DNA from: Aeromonas sobria
GTDB lineage: Bacteria; Pseudomonadota; Gammaproteobacteria; Enterobacterales; Aeromonadaceae
Direction: 5' to 3'
Assembly (NCBI RefSeq): GCF_000820145.1
Contig: NZ_CDBW01000029.1
Span: 62,001-126,000, forward strand
Length of the DNA stretch: 64,000 bases
The translations under genes and the position numbers were made by a program. Within the stretch, counting starts at the first letter, position 1. Each line of letters starts with the position of its first letter. Under the pieces are notes generated by a model that did no database searches, was not told where the DNA came from, and worked only from the letters and a program-made list of their open reading frames with translations. This document shows, piece after piece, positions 54,982 through 64,000 of the stretch.

Positions 54982-57534
54982 TCAGGGCAGGATGCGCGGG
55001 CTCCACTCCAGCCACGCTTTCTCGGCTTTGCCGTAGAGTGGATAGCTGTGGCCTGTCTTGACGGTCGGCCCCATCTCTTTCTCCGGGGTATTGAAGGCGA
55101 TGCCGCCCGCCAGCAGGCTCTGCACCGTCTCCACTTCGATGGTGCCGCCGGTCAGGCCAATATCCGCCTTCACTCCGGAGACGTTCCAGAACCGTGAGTT
55201 GGCACGCACCAGATGGGCATACTCCTGCTCCACGCTCACCTCAATCAGCACCTCGCTGCCATCCCGTGCCAACGCCACCTTGGTGACACTGCCCACCACC
55301 AGTTTGCGAAACAGCAGCGGGCTACCAACGCTAAGACCGTTGACCGAAGGGCTCTTGAGGGTCAAGGCCAACCCGACCGGACCACTCTGACTCAAGGGGA
55401 AGCGATCTTTGCCTGCCCCCTTACCAGGTTGGGCTTCGACAAAAGCCCCCTTGATCAGGGTATCGAGGTGAGCAACACCGCCCAGCCCCAGCTTGGCTTG
55501 CACCAGCGTAAAGCGGGCACCGGATTGCAGGAAACGCTCGGCGTAGTGGCCATCAAGCTCTGCCTTGAAGATCACTTGACCCAATGACGGCTCCAGCTCA
55601 ATCTGCTCAATCTTGCCGATATCGACCCCCCGATAACGGATCGGGCTGCCAACTCCGAGGCCCGGGTTGCTCTCTGCCACCAGAGAGAGGGGGCGTACCT
55701 TGGCTCTGGCCTGCTCTTTATTGTCAAACAGCTGATGGCTGCTACGGCCGGTACCCAGCCGGTCAAACTCAATGGCACCGCGCAGCAAGGTGGCCAGATT
55801 ACCGACTTTGACCTTGACGCCGTCAACCCCTACCCGGGTGTCGATGGCTGCTTTCTTCCAAAATTGCGGCTGCCGAGCGAGGAGGGGGGCGTACACCCCG
55901 TCAATTTCCAGCTCAATCTCGACCCCTTCTTTCGCGGCGCGCAGCTGTTTGACCTTGCCCGCTTCCAATCCCAGATAAAGCACGGGGGAGCCGATACCGA
56001 TGCCATCAGCCTGATCTGCATTCAGCAACCAGCGCTGTGGTTTGGCATCACGAGTCCCAAGCAGTGCCAGCTCCTGATTCGGGTAGAGCCGATTGATCCG
56101 CTCGCCACTACTGGCTTGTACCAGCTTGATCCCGCCACCCAGCCAGGCACTGGCTGGGCTGGTTTCCACTTTGATGCCGCTCAGATCGGCATCTATCTGC
56201 AGCGGTGCAGCGCGATAAAAACGGGCTCGGTTGAGCAGATGGCCATAGTTCGGCGTCATCACCAGTTCGACACTGGCATTACCGCGCGCATCCAGCATCA
56301 GCTGGCTGATCCGGCCCACCTCCAACCCCTTGTACCAGACCGGTGCATCCAAATTTAGCCCGGCCAGATCCTCGGCTTGCAGCGTCACCTTGGAGCCGCT
56401 CTGGGGAGCGCGATCGGTCAGGGTCATCTTGTGCGCCGGTTTGCCCGCTACATAGTCGAGGCGAATGGCAGGGCCGGAGAGCAGGCGATCTGCATGTTGC
56501 ACACCGGTCGGGGAGAGGGAGACGCTCTCCCACACCAGCTGGCTTTGGTCGGTAATGCGGTAAGCCTGCTCAGGGTTGATCAGCGCCGTCACCACGCGCC
56601 CCTTGTCGGTCAGACCAATGGGGTCAATGCGGCCAATCTCGATCCCTTCATAAAGGATGGGCATTCCCTCCTTGATAGGGAGATCACCAACCAGGATATT
56701 GATGCGCTCACCACGCGCCGCTTCCGCCAGCCCTTTGTAGAGGGTAAACATTTGACCCTTCTCTGGCTCTGGTGAGGCTTTGGGCGAGTCAAAAGCGATG
56801 CCGCCGCTCAGGATGGAGGTGAGGCTACCTGCTTCCACGTTCACCCCGGCCAGACTGAACGAGCCCTTGAAGCCGCTGATGTTCCAGAAGCGGGTATCTG
56901 CTTTGATCAGATGTTCAAAACGAGGCTCGATCACCAGATCCAGAATGACATTCTGGTTGTCCTGGCCAAGGCGGGTATTGATGACACTGCCCACTTCGAT
57001 GCCACGGAAGTAGAGCTTAGCGCCGATCCCCACCGAGCCCAACGAGTCAGCGGTCAGGTGCAGCATCCGCCCCTGAGCCTGATAGCCGGGGGGAGGCCCC
57101 TCCAGTGCATCGAAAGTCTCCTCCAACGGATTGTTGTCTCGCCCGGGTTGCAGATTGATATAGTTGCCGGAGACCAGGGTATCGAGTCCGGAGATCTCGG
57201 TCAGCGATGCTTTGGGGCTCACCAGCCAGAAGGCTGACCCTTTGCGGATCAGTGGCCGAGCCCGGCTGTCTATTTTGGCCATCACCGCAATCTTGCGACC
57301 ATCTTCAGCAAGATCCATCTCTTGCACCACGCCGATGGCCACCCCCTGATAACGGATCTGGGTTTTGCCCGGTAAAATACCGTTACCCTGGGCGAAGTTG
57401 ACCTGAATAAGTTGGCCACGACTCAACACCTGCTGATAGAGAAAGCCCCCCGCCAGCAGCAGGGCTATCAGGGGGAGCAACCAGACTGGCGATAACCAGC
57501 GGCGCTTTTCAATGACGGGTTCAGCCCCGATCAT
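54982..57534 (-). CDS. letB: MCE-domain lipid transport tunnel protein LetB
   Basis: Periplasm-spanning MCE protein (YebT/LetB) that forms a tunnel for lipids between inner and outer membranes. The 850-residue product has one N-terminal membrane helix (about 13-32; VWLLPLIALLLAGGFLY) followed by seven MCE domains, each with a Y/F-x-G-V/I-x-I/V-G signature (YQGVAIG, FRGIEVG, YEGIEIG, YKGLEVG, YLGLEAG, YRGVDIG, FRKLVVG). Seven domains match LetB of E. coli (877 residues, seven domains), rather than PqiB (three). It lies downstream of two PqiA-type genes, before rsmF. Confidence 0.95.
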   Translation of the reverse strand: MIGAEPVIEKRRWLSPVWLLPLIALLLAGGFLYQQVLSRGQLIQVNFAQGNGILPGKTQIRYQGVAIGVVQEMDLAEDGRKIAVMAKIDSRARPLIRKGSAFWLVSPKASLTEISGLDTLVSGNYINLQPGRDNNPLEETFDALEGPPPGYQAQGRMLHLTADSLGSVGIGAKLYFRGIEVGSVINTRLGQDNQNVILDLVIEPRFEHLIKADTRFWNISGFKGSFSLAGVNVEAGSLTSILSGGIAFDSPKASPEPEKGQMFTLYKGLAEAARGERINILVGDLPIKEGMPILYEGIEIGRIDPIGLTDKGRVVTALINPEQAYRITDQSQLVWESVSLSPTGVQHADRLLSGPAIRLDYVAGKPAHKMTLTDRAPQSGSKVTLQAEDLAGLNLDAPVWYKGLEVGRISQLMLDARGNASVELVMTPNYGHLLNRARFYRAAPLQIDADLSGIKVETSPASAWLGGGIKLVQASSGERINRLYPNQELALLGTRDAKPQRWLLNADQADGIGIGSPVLYLGLEAGKVKQLRAAKEGVEIELEIDGVYAPLLARQPQFWKKAAIDTRVGVDGVKVKVGNLATLLRGAIEFDRLGTGRSSHQLFDNKEQARAKVRPLSLVAESNPGLGVGSPIRYRGVDIGKIEQIELEPSLGQVIFKAELDGHYAERFLQSGARFTLVQAKLGLGGVAHLDTLIKGAFVEAQPGKGAGKDRFPLSQSGPVGLALTLKSPSVNGLSVGSPLLFRKLVVGSVTKVALARDGSEVLIEVSVEQEYAHLVRANSRFWNVSGVKADIGLTGGTIEVETVQSLLAGGIAFNTPEKEMGPTVKTGHSYPLYGKAEKAWLEWSPRILP

Positions 57535-57589
57535 ACCGACTCCTTATTGGCTGGATTAAACAGCACATAATACAGAAACAGAGAACTCA

Positions 57590-58192
57590 TCAACGGGCCG
57601 CCTTATCCCACAGTAAACGGGGATCGAGCATGCGGGCTGACATCATGGTCAGCACCACCACACCGGCAAAGGCAGTGGCACCGGGGCCAGCCCGGACACT
57701 CAGCATGACACCGCGATCGACCAGCGCCACCATCAGTGAAATCACGAACAAGTCCAGCATCGACCAGCGGCCGATAAAGTCGATCACCCGATACATCAAA
57801 AGCTGGCGCTTGCGTCGCACCGGTTTGGCCCGCTGCAACTGCCAGCAGATCCAGCCCAGCCCCAATATCTTGCCCACCGGCACCAATATGCTGGCGGTGA
57901 GGACTATGGTGGCAATCCCGCTCATTTTGCTGTGATAGAGCATCATGATACCGCTGAAAATGGTATCTGACTGCAGCAACCCTTTGTTGTAAAAGTGGGT
58001 AATGGGCAGCAGGTTGGCCGGTAGCAGCATAAAGGTGGCGAGCGCCAGCAAGCCCCACGACCAGGCGAGGGAGCGGGGAATGCGCACCTGCAGCTTGTTG
58101 TTGCAACGGGGGCAGCGGGCACCGGTTTGATAACGAACCAGTAAGCCGCAGTCGTGGCAGCGGCACAGCCCCATCTCACGGGCGCTGGTCAT
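57590..58192 (-). CDS. PqiA-domain inner membrane protein (LetA, second half)
   Basis: One PqiA domain, 200 residues, starting at ATG 58192 with AGGAGG 6 bases upstream on the minus strand. A zinc ribbon CRCHDCGLLVRYQTGARCPRC opens the protein, followed by about four membrane segments (SWGLLALATFMLLPANLLP, IATIVLTASILVPVGKILG and others). E. coli LetA (YebS) has two such domains in one chain; here they are two overlapping genes (17-base overlap), likely forming one complex with LetB. The split is in different reading frames with its own start and ribosome site, so it is a true two-gene arrangement and not a sequencing error. Confidence 0.9.
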   Translation of the reverse strand: MTSAREMGLCRCHDCGLLVRYQTGARCPRCNNKLQVRIPRSLAWSWGLLALATFMLLPANLLPITHFYNKGLLQSDTIFSGIMMLYHSKMSGIATIVLTASILVPVGKILGLGWICWQLQRAKPVRRKRQLLMYRVIDFIGRWSMLDLFVISLMVALVDRGVMLSVRAGPGATAFAGVVVLTMMSARMLDPRLLWDKAAR

Positions 58193-58802
58193 CTGCTGCC
58201 TCCTTGAGGGGGATCCGTGCCCAGTAGGGCGCCGGGTCAAACAGGATCAGCAGAGTCATATTGAGCAACATCAAAATACCCAGACTCAGCAATCCGCCAC
58301 CAAGCTGGACATCCGCTATATCGATCAGTTTGAACAGGGCAACGAGCAGGCTGACGATATAGACCTCCAGCATGGCCCAGTGGCGAAACACTTCAACCAG
58401 CTTCAAGGTCGGCGCCAGGATCTGCCAGCGTTTGGCCAGCCCAGATGCCAGTGCAAAGATACCGGCCAGCAGCCCGACGGGGGCCAGCACGGCGCACCAG
58501 AGCACCAGACCGGCCACCCACCATTCTCCCTCGCCAAACAGCACCAGGATGCCGCGTAGCAGATCAGCATCGGAGTTCACCCCGCCTAATCGCAAATAGA
58601 TGAGTGGTTCAAAAAAAGCGGAGGGTAGCAACAGCAAGCCGGTGATGGTCAATGCCATCAACTGGGAGGGACGAAAGGCATAGCGGCCATAAAGATGCTG
58701 GTGACAGCGTGGACAGTGGGCATGGCGACGCAGCGGCAGAGCCTTGCGCTGGATCAGCAAGTCGCACGCCGGACAGACAATCACGGAACTGGGCTCCATC
58801 AT
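58176..58802 (-). CDS. PqiA-domain inner membrane protein (LetA, first half)
   Basis: First PqiA domain, 208 residues from ATG 58802 (ATG 58799 or TTG 58811 are alternatives). It has the zinc ribbon VCPACDLLIQRKALPLRRHAHCPRC and four membrane helices, including ALTITGLLLLPSAFFEPLIY and WVAGLVLWCAVLAPVGLLAGI. The conserved loop HWAMLEVYIVSLLVALFKL, typical of the family, is present. First gene of the letA-letA-letB operon and divergent from prpBCD. Confidence 0.9.
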   Translation of the reverse strand: MMEPSSVIVCPACDLLIQRKALPLRRHAHCPRCHQHLYGRYAFRPSQLMALTITGLLLLPSAFFEPLIYLRLGGVNSDADLLRGILVLFGEGEWWVAGLVLWCAVLAPVGLLAGIFALASGLAKRWQILAPTLKLVEVFRHWAMLEVYIVSLLVALFKLIDIADVQLGGGLLSLGILMLLNMTLLILFDPAPYWARIPLKEAADDQRP

Positions 58803-58949
58803 GCAATTCAACCTGTTGAATGAATCGGTGAAATTTACCCTAAAACCGTTTCGCTGTCTTGCCTGCGCCCTGAATGGGACGAAAGTATGATTGACGTTAA
58901 CGTAAACGTGATATTAGATAGCCAGACTAGACAGGTGAAAGGAGTCATG

Positions 58950-59837
58950 ATGTCCAGTTTGTCCCCCTCGGCAGGCCTGCGCTTTCGCACCGCCCTTGCC
59001 AACGAAGGTCCCCTGCAGATCGTCGGCACCATCAATGCCTATATGGCGCTGATGGCCGAGCGCAGCGGTTTTCAAGCTCTCTATCTCTCCGGTGCCGGGG
59101 TGGCCAACGCCTCCTACGGCTTGCCGGATCTTGGCATGACCTCCCTCAACGACGTGCTGATCGATGCCGAGCGGATCACCGCGGCGACCCGCGTGCCACT
59201 GCTGGTTGATATCGATACCGGCTGGGGCGGGGCATTCAATATTGCCCGCACCATTCGCGCGTTCGAGCGGGCCGGGGTCGCCGCCGTCCATATGGAAGAT
59301 CAGGTGGCCCAGAAGCGCTGCGGCCACCGCCCCAACAAGGCGGTGGTGTCGCTGGATGAGATGTGCGATCGGATCAAGGCGGCGGTGGATGCCCGTCAGG
59401 ATCAGCACTTCGTCATCATGGCCCGCACCGACGCGCTGGCGGTGGAGGGGATAGGTTCTGCTCTTGAACGTGCCGCAGCCTATGTGGCTGCCGGTGCCGA
59501 CATGATCTTCGCCGAGGCGGTGACCGAGCTTGCCCAGTACGACCAGTTCAAGCAGGCGGTCGGGGTACCTATCCTCGCCAACATGACCGAATTTGGCAAA
59601 ACCGAGCTGTTTGACAAGGAGCAGCTCGCCGCCCACGGGGTCGACATGGTGCTCTACCCGTTAAGCGCCAACCGGGCCGCCAATCAGGCCGCCCTCAACG
59701 TCTATCAACATATTCGCCAGGATGGCCATCAACGGGCCGTCGTGGAGACCATGCAGACCCGGGAGTCGCTCTACGACTATCTCGGCTATCACCACTACGA
59801 GCAGACACTGGATCGTCTGTTCACATCCAGGGATTAG
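58950..59837 (+). CDS. prpB: Methylisocitrate lyase
   Basis: Cleaves 2-methylisocitrate into succinate and pyruvate, the last step of the methylcitrate cycle. The 295-residue product from ATG 58950 (AAAGGAG upstream; ATG 58947 is one codon earlier) begins [19 protein letters not shown]. It shows [24 protein letters not shown], the catalytic [26 protein letters not shown] and ALYPLSAN-like [15 protein letters not shown], with a close match to E. coli PrpB (296). The frame extends 20 codons upstream with no homology. First of three prp genes. Confidence 0.97.
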   Translation: MSSLSPSAGLRFRTALANEGPLQIVGTINAYMALMAERSGFQALYLSGAGVANASYGLPDLGMTSLNDVLIDAERITAATRVPLLVDIDTGWGGAFNIARTIRAFERAGVAAVHMEDQVAQKRCGHRPNKAVVSLDEMCDRIKAAVDARQDQHFVIMARTDALAVEGIGSALERAAAYVAAGADMIFAEAVTELAQYDQFKQAVGVPILANMTEFGKTELFDKEQLAAHGVDMVLYPLSANRAANQAALNVYQHIRQDGHQRAVVETMQTRESLYDYLGYHHYEQTLDRLFTSRD

Positions 59838-59847
59838 GAGGCAGCGT

Positions 59848-60975
59848 ATGGGACAGCAAAAACCGTTGGGCGGGGCAGGTCTGCGCGGGCAGAGTGCGGG
59901 GGAGACCAGCATCTGCACCGTGGGCAAGAGTGGCACCGGTCTCACCTATCGCGGCTACGACATCAAGGAGCTGGCCGATAGTGCCCAGTTTGAGGAGGTC
60001 GCCTATCTGCTGCTCAAGGGGGAATTGCCCGGTGAGCAGCAGCTTGACGCCTACAAGCGCGAACTGCGTCGCCTGCGCGCCTTGCCCCTGCCGCTGCTGG
60101 AGGTATTGGAGCGTATCCCCGCCAATGCCCATCCCATGGATGTGCTGCGCACCGGCTGTTCCATGCTCGGCGATCTGGAGCCGGAAGATGGTTTCGAACA
60201 TGAGCATGAGGTGGCGGATCGGCTGCTGGCAGCCTTCCCGGGGATCCTGATCTACTGGTACAAGTTCAGCCATGAAGGGGTACGCATCGCTCTCGATACC
60301 GATGAGGAGTGTATCGGCGGCCACTTTCTGGCACTGCTGCACCAGAAGTCGCCAAGCGAGCTGGAGCGTCGGGTGATGCATGTCTCCCTCATCCTCTACG
60401 CCGAGCATGAGTTCAACGCCTCCACCTTTGCCGCGCGGGTCTGCGCCTCGACCCTATCCGACATGTTCTCCTGCATCACCGCAGCCATCGGTACCCTGCG
60501 CGGCCCGCTGCACGGCGGCGCCAACGAGGCGGCCATGGCGATGATCGAGCCCTGGCAGGATGAAGCCCAGGCAAGGCGCGAACTGCTGGCGAGACTGGCG
60601 GCCAAGGATAAAGTGATGGGCTTTGGCCACGCCATCTACCGCACTTCAGATCCGCGCAACGTCATCATCAAGGCGTGGTCTGCCAAACTCGCCGAAGCGG
60701 TGGGGGATGATCGGCTCTATCGCGTCTCCTGCGAGGCGGAGAAGGTGATGTGGGAAGAAAAAGAGCTCTTTCCCAACGCCGACTTCTTTCACGCCAGCGC
60801 CTATCACTACATGGGGATCCCGACCAAGCTGTTCACTCCGATCTTCGTCTGTTCGCGGGTCACCGGCTGGTGCGCCCACGTGATGGAGCAGCGCGAACAC
60901 AACCGGATCATCCGCCCGAGCGCCGATTATATCGGCCCGGCGCCCCGTCATTTTGTCTCCCTACAACAACGATAA
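59848..60975 (+). CDS. prpC: 2-methylcitrate synthase
   Basis: Condenses propionyl-CoA with oxaloacetate into 2-methylcitrate. The 375-residue citrate synthase-fold protein starts at ATG 59848, with AGGAGG 6 bases upstream. Features are [44 protein letters not shown] (catalytic His region), [12 protein letters not shown], and [13 protein letters not shown] with conserved active-site His. It begins 10 bases after prpB. It is distinguished from the housekeeping gltA by its small size and context. Confidence 0.96.
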   Translation: MGQQKPLGGAGLRGQSAGETSICTVGKSGTGLTYRGYDIKELADSAQFEEVAYLLLKGELPGEQQLDAYKRELRRLRALPLPLLEVLERIPANAHPMDVLRTGCSMLGDLEPEDGFEHEHEVADRLLAAFPGILIYWYKFSHEGVRIALDTDEECIGGHFLALLHQKSPSELERRVMHVSLILYAEHEFNASTFAARVCASTLSDMFSCITAAIGTLRGPLHGGANEAAMAMIEPWQDEAQARRELLARLAAKDKVMGFGHAIYRTSDPRNVIIKAWSAKLAEAVGDDRLYRVSCEAEKVMWEEKELFPNADFFHASAYHYMGIPTKLFTPIFVCSRVTGWCAHVMEQREHNRIIRPSADYIGPAPRHFVSLQQR

Positions 60976-60985
60976 GGAAATCACG

Positions 60986-62431
60986 ATGTCCGCCAACGTC
61001 GACGTCAACCACAGACCCGAGCCCGATCAGGTGCTGGTCGATATTGCCGATTATGTCTGCAACCACCCCATAACCAGCGAGGCGGCCCTCGACACCGCCC
61101 GCTATTGCCTGATGGACACGCTAGGCTGCGGCCTCTTGGCTCTGCGCTTCCCCGAGTGCACCAAGCACCTTGGCCCCATAGTACCGGGCACCATAGTGCC
61201 CTTTGGTGCCCGGGTGCCCGGTACCCAGCTCTGTCTCGATCCGGTCAAGGCGGCCTGGGATATCGGCGCCATCATCCGCTGGCTCGATTACAACGACACC
61301 TGGCTGGCCGCCGAGTGGGGGCACCCCTCCGACAATCTGGGCGGTATTCTGGCCACCGCCGACTGGTTGTCACGTACCCGCGTGGCCGAGGGCAAGGCGC
61401 CGCTCACCATGGCCGAGGTGCTGGTGGCCATGGTCAAAGCCCATGAAATTCAGGGGGTGCTGGCGCTGGAGAACTCCTTTAATCGGGTTGGCCTCGATCA
61501 CGTGGTAGTGGTCAAGGTCGCCAGTACCGCCGTGGTGACCCATATGCTGGGGGGAACCCGCGATCAGGTGATCGATGCGGTCTCCCAGGCCTGGGTCGAT
61601 GGCCAGAGCCTGCGCACCTACCGCCATGCCCCCAATGCGGGTTCCCGCAAGAGCTGGGCGGCGGGGGATGCTACCTCCCGCGCGGTGCGCCTCGCCCTTA
61701 TCACCATGAGCGGCGAGATGGGCTATCCCGGCGTGCTGAGCGCACCCAAGTGGGGCTTCTACGACGTGCTGTTCAAGGGCAACCAGTTTGCTCTGCATCA
61801 GGGGTACGGCAGCTATGTGATGGAGAACGTGCTGTTCAAGATCTCCTATCCCGCCGAGTTCCACGCCCAAACCGCGGTGGAGTGCGCCATGAAGCTGCAC
61901 GGTCAGGTGAAGGGGCGGCTCGACGAGATTGACCGCATCGAGCTCACCACCCATGAGTCGGCCATTCGGATCATCAGCAAGGTGGGGGCCCTCAACAACC
62001 CGGCCGATCGGGATCACTGCCTGCAGTACATGGTGGCGGTGCCGCTGATCTTCGGTCGCCTTATCGCCGAGGATTACGAGGACGATGTAGCCGCCGATCC
62101 CCGTATCGACGGGCTACGCGACAAGATGGTGGTGCAGGAGGACAAACGCTACAGCCGTGAATATCTGGAGGCGGACAAGCGATCCATTGCCAACGCCATC
62201 CAGATCTTCTTCAAGGACGGTACTCACACCGCCAAGGTGGAGGTGGAGTATCCGGTCGGCCATCGCCGTCGCCGGGAAGAGGGGATCCCGCTGCTGGTGG
62301 AGAAATTCCAGCACAATCTGGCCACCCGCTTCCCGGCCAAACGGGTCCGCGATATTCTCGCCCTCTGCCAGGATGGCAAGCAGCTGGCCAGCACACCGGT
62401 CCACGCCTTTATGGATCTGCTGGTAATCTGA
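60986..62431 (+). CDS. prpD: 2-methylcitrate dehydratase PrpD
   Basis: Dehydrates 2-methylcitrate to 2-methylaconitate (MmgE/PrpD family). The 481-residue product from ATG 60986 (AAGGA 7 bases upstream) has [90 protein letters not shown], and [18 protein letters not shown]; length agrees with E. coli PrpD (483). It completes prpBCD. Neither acnD, prpF nor the regulator prpR is in this window. Confidence 0.96.
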   Translation: MSANVDVNHRPEPDQVLVDIADYVCNHPITSEAALDTARYCLMDTLGCGLLALRFPECTKHLGPIVPGTIVPFGARVPGTQLCLDPVKAAWDIGAIIRWLDYNDTWLAAEWGHPSDNLGGILATADWLSRTRVAEGKAPLTMAEVLVAMVKAHEIQGVLALENSFNRVGLDHVVVVKVASTAVVTHMLGGTRDQVIDAVSQAWVDGQSLRTYRHAPNAGSRKSWAAGDATSRAVRLALITMSGEMGYPGVLSAPKWGFYDVLFKGNQFALHQGYGSYVMENVLFKISYPAEFHAQTAVECAMKLHGQVKGRLDEIDRIELTTHESAIRIISKVGALNNPADRDHCLQYMVAVPLIFGRLIAEDYEDDVAADPRIDGLRDKMVVQEDKRYSREYLEADKRSIANAIQIFFKDGTHTAKVEVEYPVGHRRRREEGIPLLVEKFQHNLATRFPAKRVRDILALCQDGKQLASTPVHAFMDLLVI

Positions 62432-62462
62432 CCGATATCTACCGGCAAGCAGTTATAAACGA

Positions 62463-62486
62463 AAAGCGGGTCCATCGGCCCGCTTT
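62463..62486. terminator. Terminator between prpD and the FFLEELY gene
   Basis: Arms AAAGCGGG and CCCGCTTT, 8-base loop, with T-rich sequence on the minus side. It separates two converging genes and probably serves both. Confidence 0.65.
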
Positions 62487-62518
62487 GTTATTCTGGCGGT
62501 TTATCCCTCACCGCAACA

Positions 62519-63247
62519 CTACGCCAGCACACTGCTATCGCCGTTAAAGAGCGCCGTCATGATCGCCGTCTCACGACTGGCGATGGTCTCGAGAAACTCG
62601 TTGGCACGCCCCATCTGATGGCAGACCCGATAACCCCGCTCGACAAAGGAGAACAGCTCGCCAAGCCCCGCCAGATGGGCGGGCCCTGACACCAGCTTGA
62701 GGGTCGCACCCAGCAGCGGTTTTCTCGCCAGCCTGTCCAGCGTTATGCCAAGTTCATTCACCAGGGTGATCTGCTGTTCGCGACGGGCCATCTCGCCCAC
62801 GGCACGATAGGCAATGACGTAGTATTCGGCACTGATCGGATTGATACCACCAATGCGGCGCAATGCCACCACCATCAGATAATCCAGCTCCTCGGAGAGG
62901 GCATCAAGCTCGATCGCCTGCGCCAGCACCTTGAGGCCGGACTCCGGCAACAGCCGCTCGGCAGTCGGCATCACCCGCATCACGTCCGCATCGCGGCGGG
63001 CACAATCGCCGGGGCCATAGAGATCGGTCAGGAAAAATGCGGCGGCGGGGCCGTAGCGGTCACTCTCCAGCAGATCGCGATGGGTACGCCCCAACCTGTC
63101 GGCCTGCCATTGGCGCAGCCGATCCCGATCCTGCTGATCTTCCGGGTGGGCACGCATCTGTTCGCGCAAGGCGGCAACCCGCGTGAGCTGGCGATAGAGC
63201 CGACCCAGGGTACTATCGTCGTCGTGGGCATGTTCTTGATGCGTCAT
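62519..63247 (-). CDS. FFLEELY-motif family protein
   Basis: Helical protein of 242 residues of the proteobacterial FFLEELY-motif family, of unknown function. The defining segment is AAAFFLTDLYGPGDCARRDADVMRV (read in pieces: FFLTDLYGPGD then ARRDADV); here the usual EE is replaced by TD. Further conserved features are HRDLLESDRYGPAAAFF before it, and ELDALSEELDYLM after it. No signal peptide or membrane segment is visible, so it should be cytosolic. Convergent with prpBCD. Confidence 0.7.
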   Translation of the reverse strand: MTHQEHAHDDDSTLGRLYRQLTRVAALREQMRAHPEDQQDRDRLRQWQADRLGRTHRDLLESDRYGPAAAFFLTDLYGPGDCARRDADVMRVMPTAERLLPESGLKVLAQAIELDALSEELDYLMVVALRRIGGINPISAEYYVIAYRAVGEMARREQQITLVNELGITLDRLARKPLLGATLKLVSGPAHLAGLGELFSFVERGYRVCHQMGRANEFLETIASRETAIMTALFNGDSSVLA

Positions 63248-63506
63248 CTACAGCTCTCTGGCCTTGGGCCCATTGATTGGGATTTGGTGGTATGAAGATA
63301 CAAGTGAATGAAAAACAAGCAGCTTTTGCTGAGCGTTCCATCACAAGTGTAGCGCGCAAGGGGGAGGGAATAAATGCCTGGCCCCGTAGACGGCCTTCAT
63401 CCCTGTCGACTCTGTTAAGTGAGTCCCATTTATGGGAACACCCCTTTCACTTGTGGTGAACATGTGTTTAATATCAATAAATATCTTATGGCCCAGAGTA
63501 TTCACC

Positions 63507-63842
63507 ATGTTTCTATATGACTCACTCGCTGGTAGCAGCGGACTCTCCACCATTCAGGTCAACCGTCAACATCCTCTGGGCCTTGCCGCTGCACGCCTTG
63601 CCGCAGAAGCCATCGCTCAGGATATGAGCGAAAGCTACCAGCTCGATTGTGAATGGGCAGATGAAGAGGAGACCGAATTGCGGTTTCGTGGCTCAGGGGT
63701 ACATGGCACCCTCACCCTGGACGATGAGACCCTGAAACTGGAAGTACATCTCGGCTTGATGCTGCTACCGGTGCGTAGCGTGCTGGAGCAGGAGATCCTC
63801 GATTATGTCAACAACCGGCTACCTTGCCCTCATCGTGCGTGA
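63507..63842 (+). CDS. Polyhydroxyalkanoic-acid-system family protein
   Basis: Small protein of the putative polyhydroxyalkanoic acid system family (PHA_gran_rgn, TIGR02610 type), often near PHA genes. The 111-residue form starts at ATG 63507 and has the family pattern STIQVNRQHPLGLAAARLAAEAIAQ, then a Glu-rich part and DDETLKLEVHLGLMLLPVRSVLEQEILDYV. The frame opens 25 codons upstream with no family match. A role in PHA granule or polymer handling is assumed for the family, not shown. Next 158 bases hold only weak hairpins. Confidence 0.75.
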   Translation: MFLYDSLAGSSGLSTIQVNRQHPLGLAAARLAAEAIAQDMSESYQLDCEWADEEETELRFRGSGVHGTLTLDDETLKLEVHLGLMLLPVRSVLEQEILDYVNNRLPCPHRA

Positions 63843-64000
63843 AACCATCAGGGGTACACCTGAAATAGCCGGATCTGCAGGCAAGTCAGCCTGATAATAT
63901 ATCCGTTCGCTTGCCTTGCGTGGTTATTTAATAGGCAGTTAATGAACGGGGTATTTTATTTTCGATCATTCTATTTTCATATTTCGAGTCGGTAGTTGCT

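Overview
The window reads as a stretch of a moderately GC-rich gammaproteobacterial chromosome, most likely an Aeromonas or close relative. The reasons are a MukFEB condensin locus (found in Enterobacterales, Vibrionales, Pasteurellales and Aeromonadales), E. coli-like order in several clusters (elyC-cmoM-mukFEB; yoaA/tsaB/slp/fadD/rnd; rluC//rne; yceF//yceD-rpmF-plsX-fabHDG-acpP-fabF-pabC-mltG-tmk-holB-ycfH; letAB next to rsmF), a his leader ending in the same HHHHHHPD as enteric HisL, and a polyhydroxyalkanoate-system protein. The genus is an inference from content and codon style. No rRNA, tRNA, CRISPR array or insertion sequence was recognised.

Layout. 1-716: no gene I can support. 719-3570 (minus): pfkA, tpiA and elyC. 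3660-11078 (plus): cmoM and mukF-mukE-mukB. 11304-12143: an RlpA-like lipoprotein and a small antibiotic-biosynthesis-monooxygenase (ABM) fold protein, followed by an AT-rich gene-poor gap. 12587-20033 (minus): complete his operon hisL-G-D-C-B-H-A-F-IE with leader peptide and attenuator. 20195-27827 (plus): small charged protein, yoaA, tsaB, slp-like lipoprotein, alpha/beta hydrolase, fadD, rnd. 28290-31424 (minus): rne, divergent from rluC and a HAD phosphatase (31839-33427). 33490-40191 (minus): LysR regulator plus a three-gene RND efflux system. 40304-40885 (minus): yceF. 41006-51427 (plus): the large lipid/envelope/replication cluster yceD to ycfH. 51428-53194 (plus): an accessory-looking cassette with a perfect 18-bp inverted repeat, a tyrosine recombinase and a small ribbon-helix-helix-like protein. 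53396-58802 (minus): rsmF and letA(two genes)-letB. 58950-62431 (plus): prpBCD for propionate. 62519-63842: a FFLEELY-motif protein and a PHA-system protein.

How the parts fit. Most of the window is housekeeping: glycolysis, chromosome condensation, histidine synthesis, fatty acid/phospholipid synthesis coupled to ribosomal protein L32 and DNA polymerase/dTMP genes, RNA turnover (RNase E, RNase D) and envelope lipid traffic (LetAB). The prpBCD genes would remove propionyl-CoA, and the PHA-system protein at the end hints at polymer storage from the same acyl-CoA pool.

The least ordinary part is 51.4-53.2 kb: a recombinase whose own likely promoter carries a perfect, lox-like palindrome, followed by a putative DNA-binding RHH protein, lodged between two conserved housekeeping blocks. 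Other points of interest are a 20-odd residue insertion in HisB that looks like an internal duplication, a 33-bp tandem repeat at the end of the efflux adaptor gene, a possible nearly leaderless yceD transcript, and a strong inverted repeat between tpiA and pfkA.
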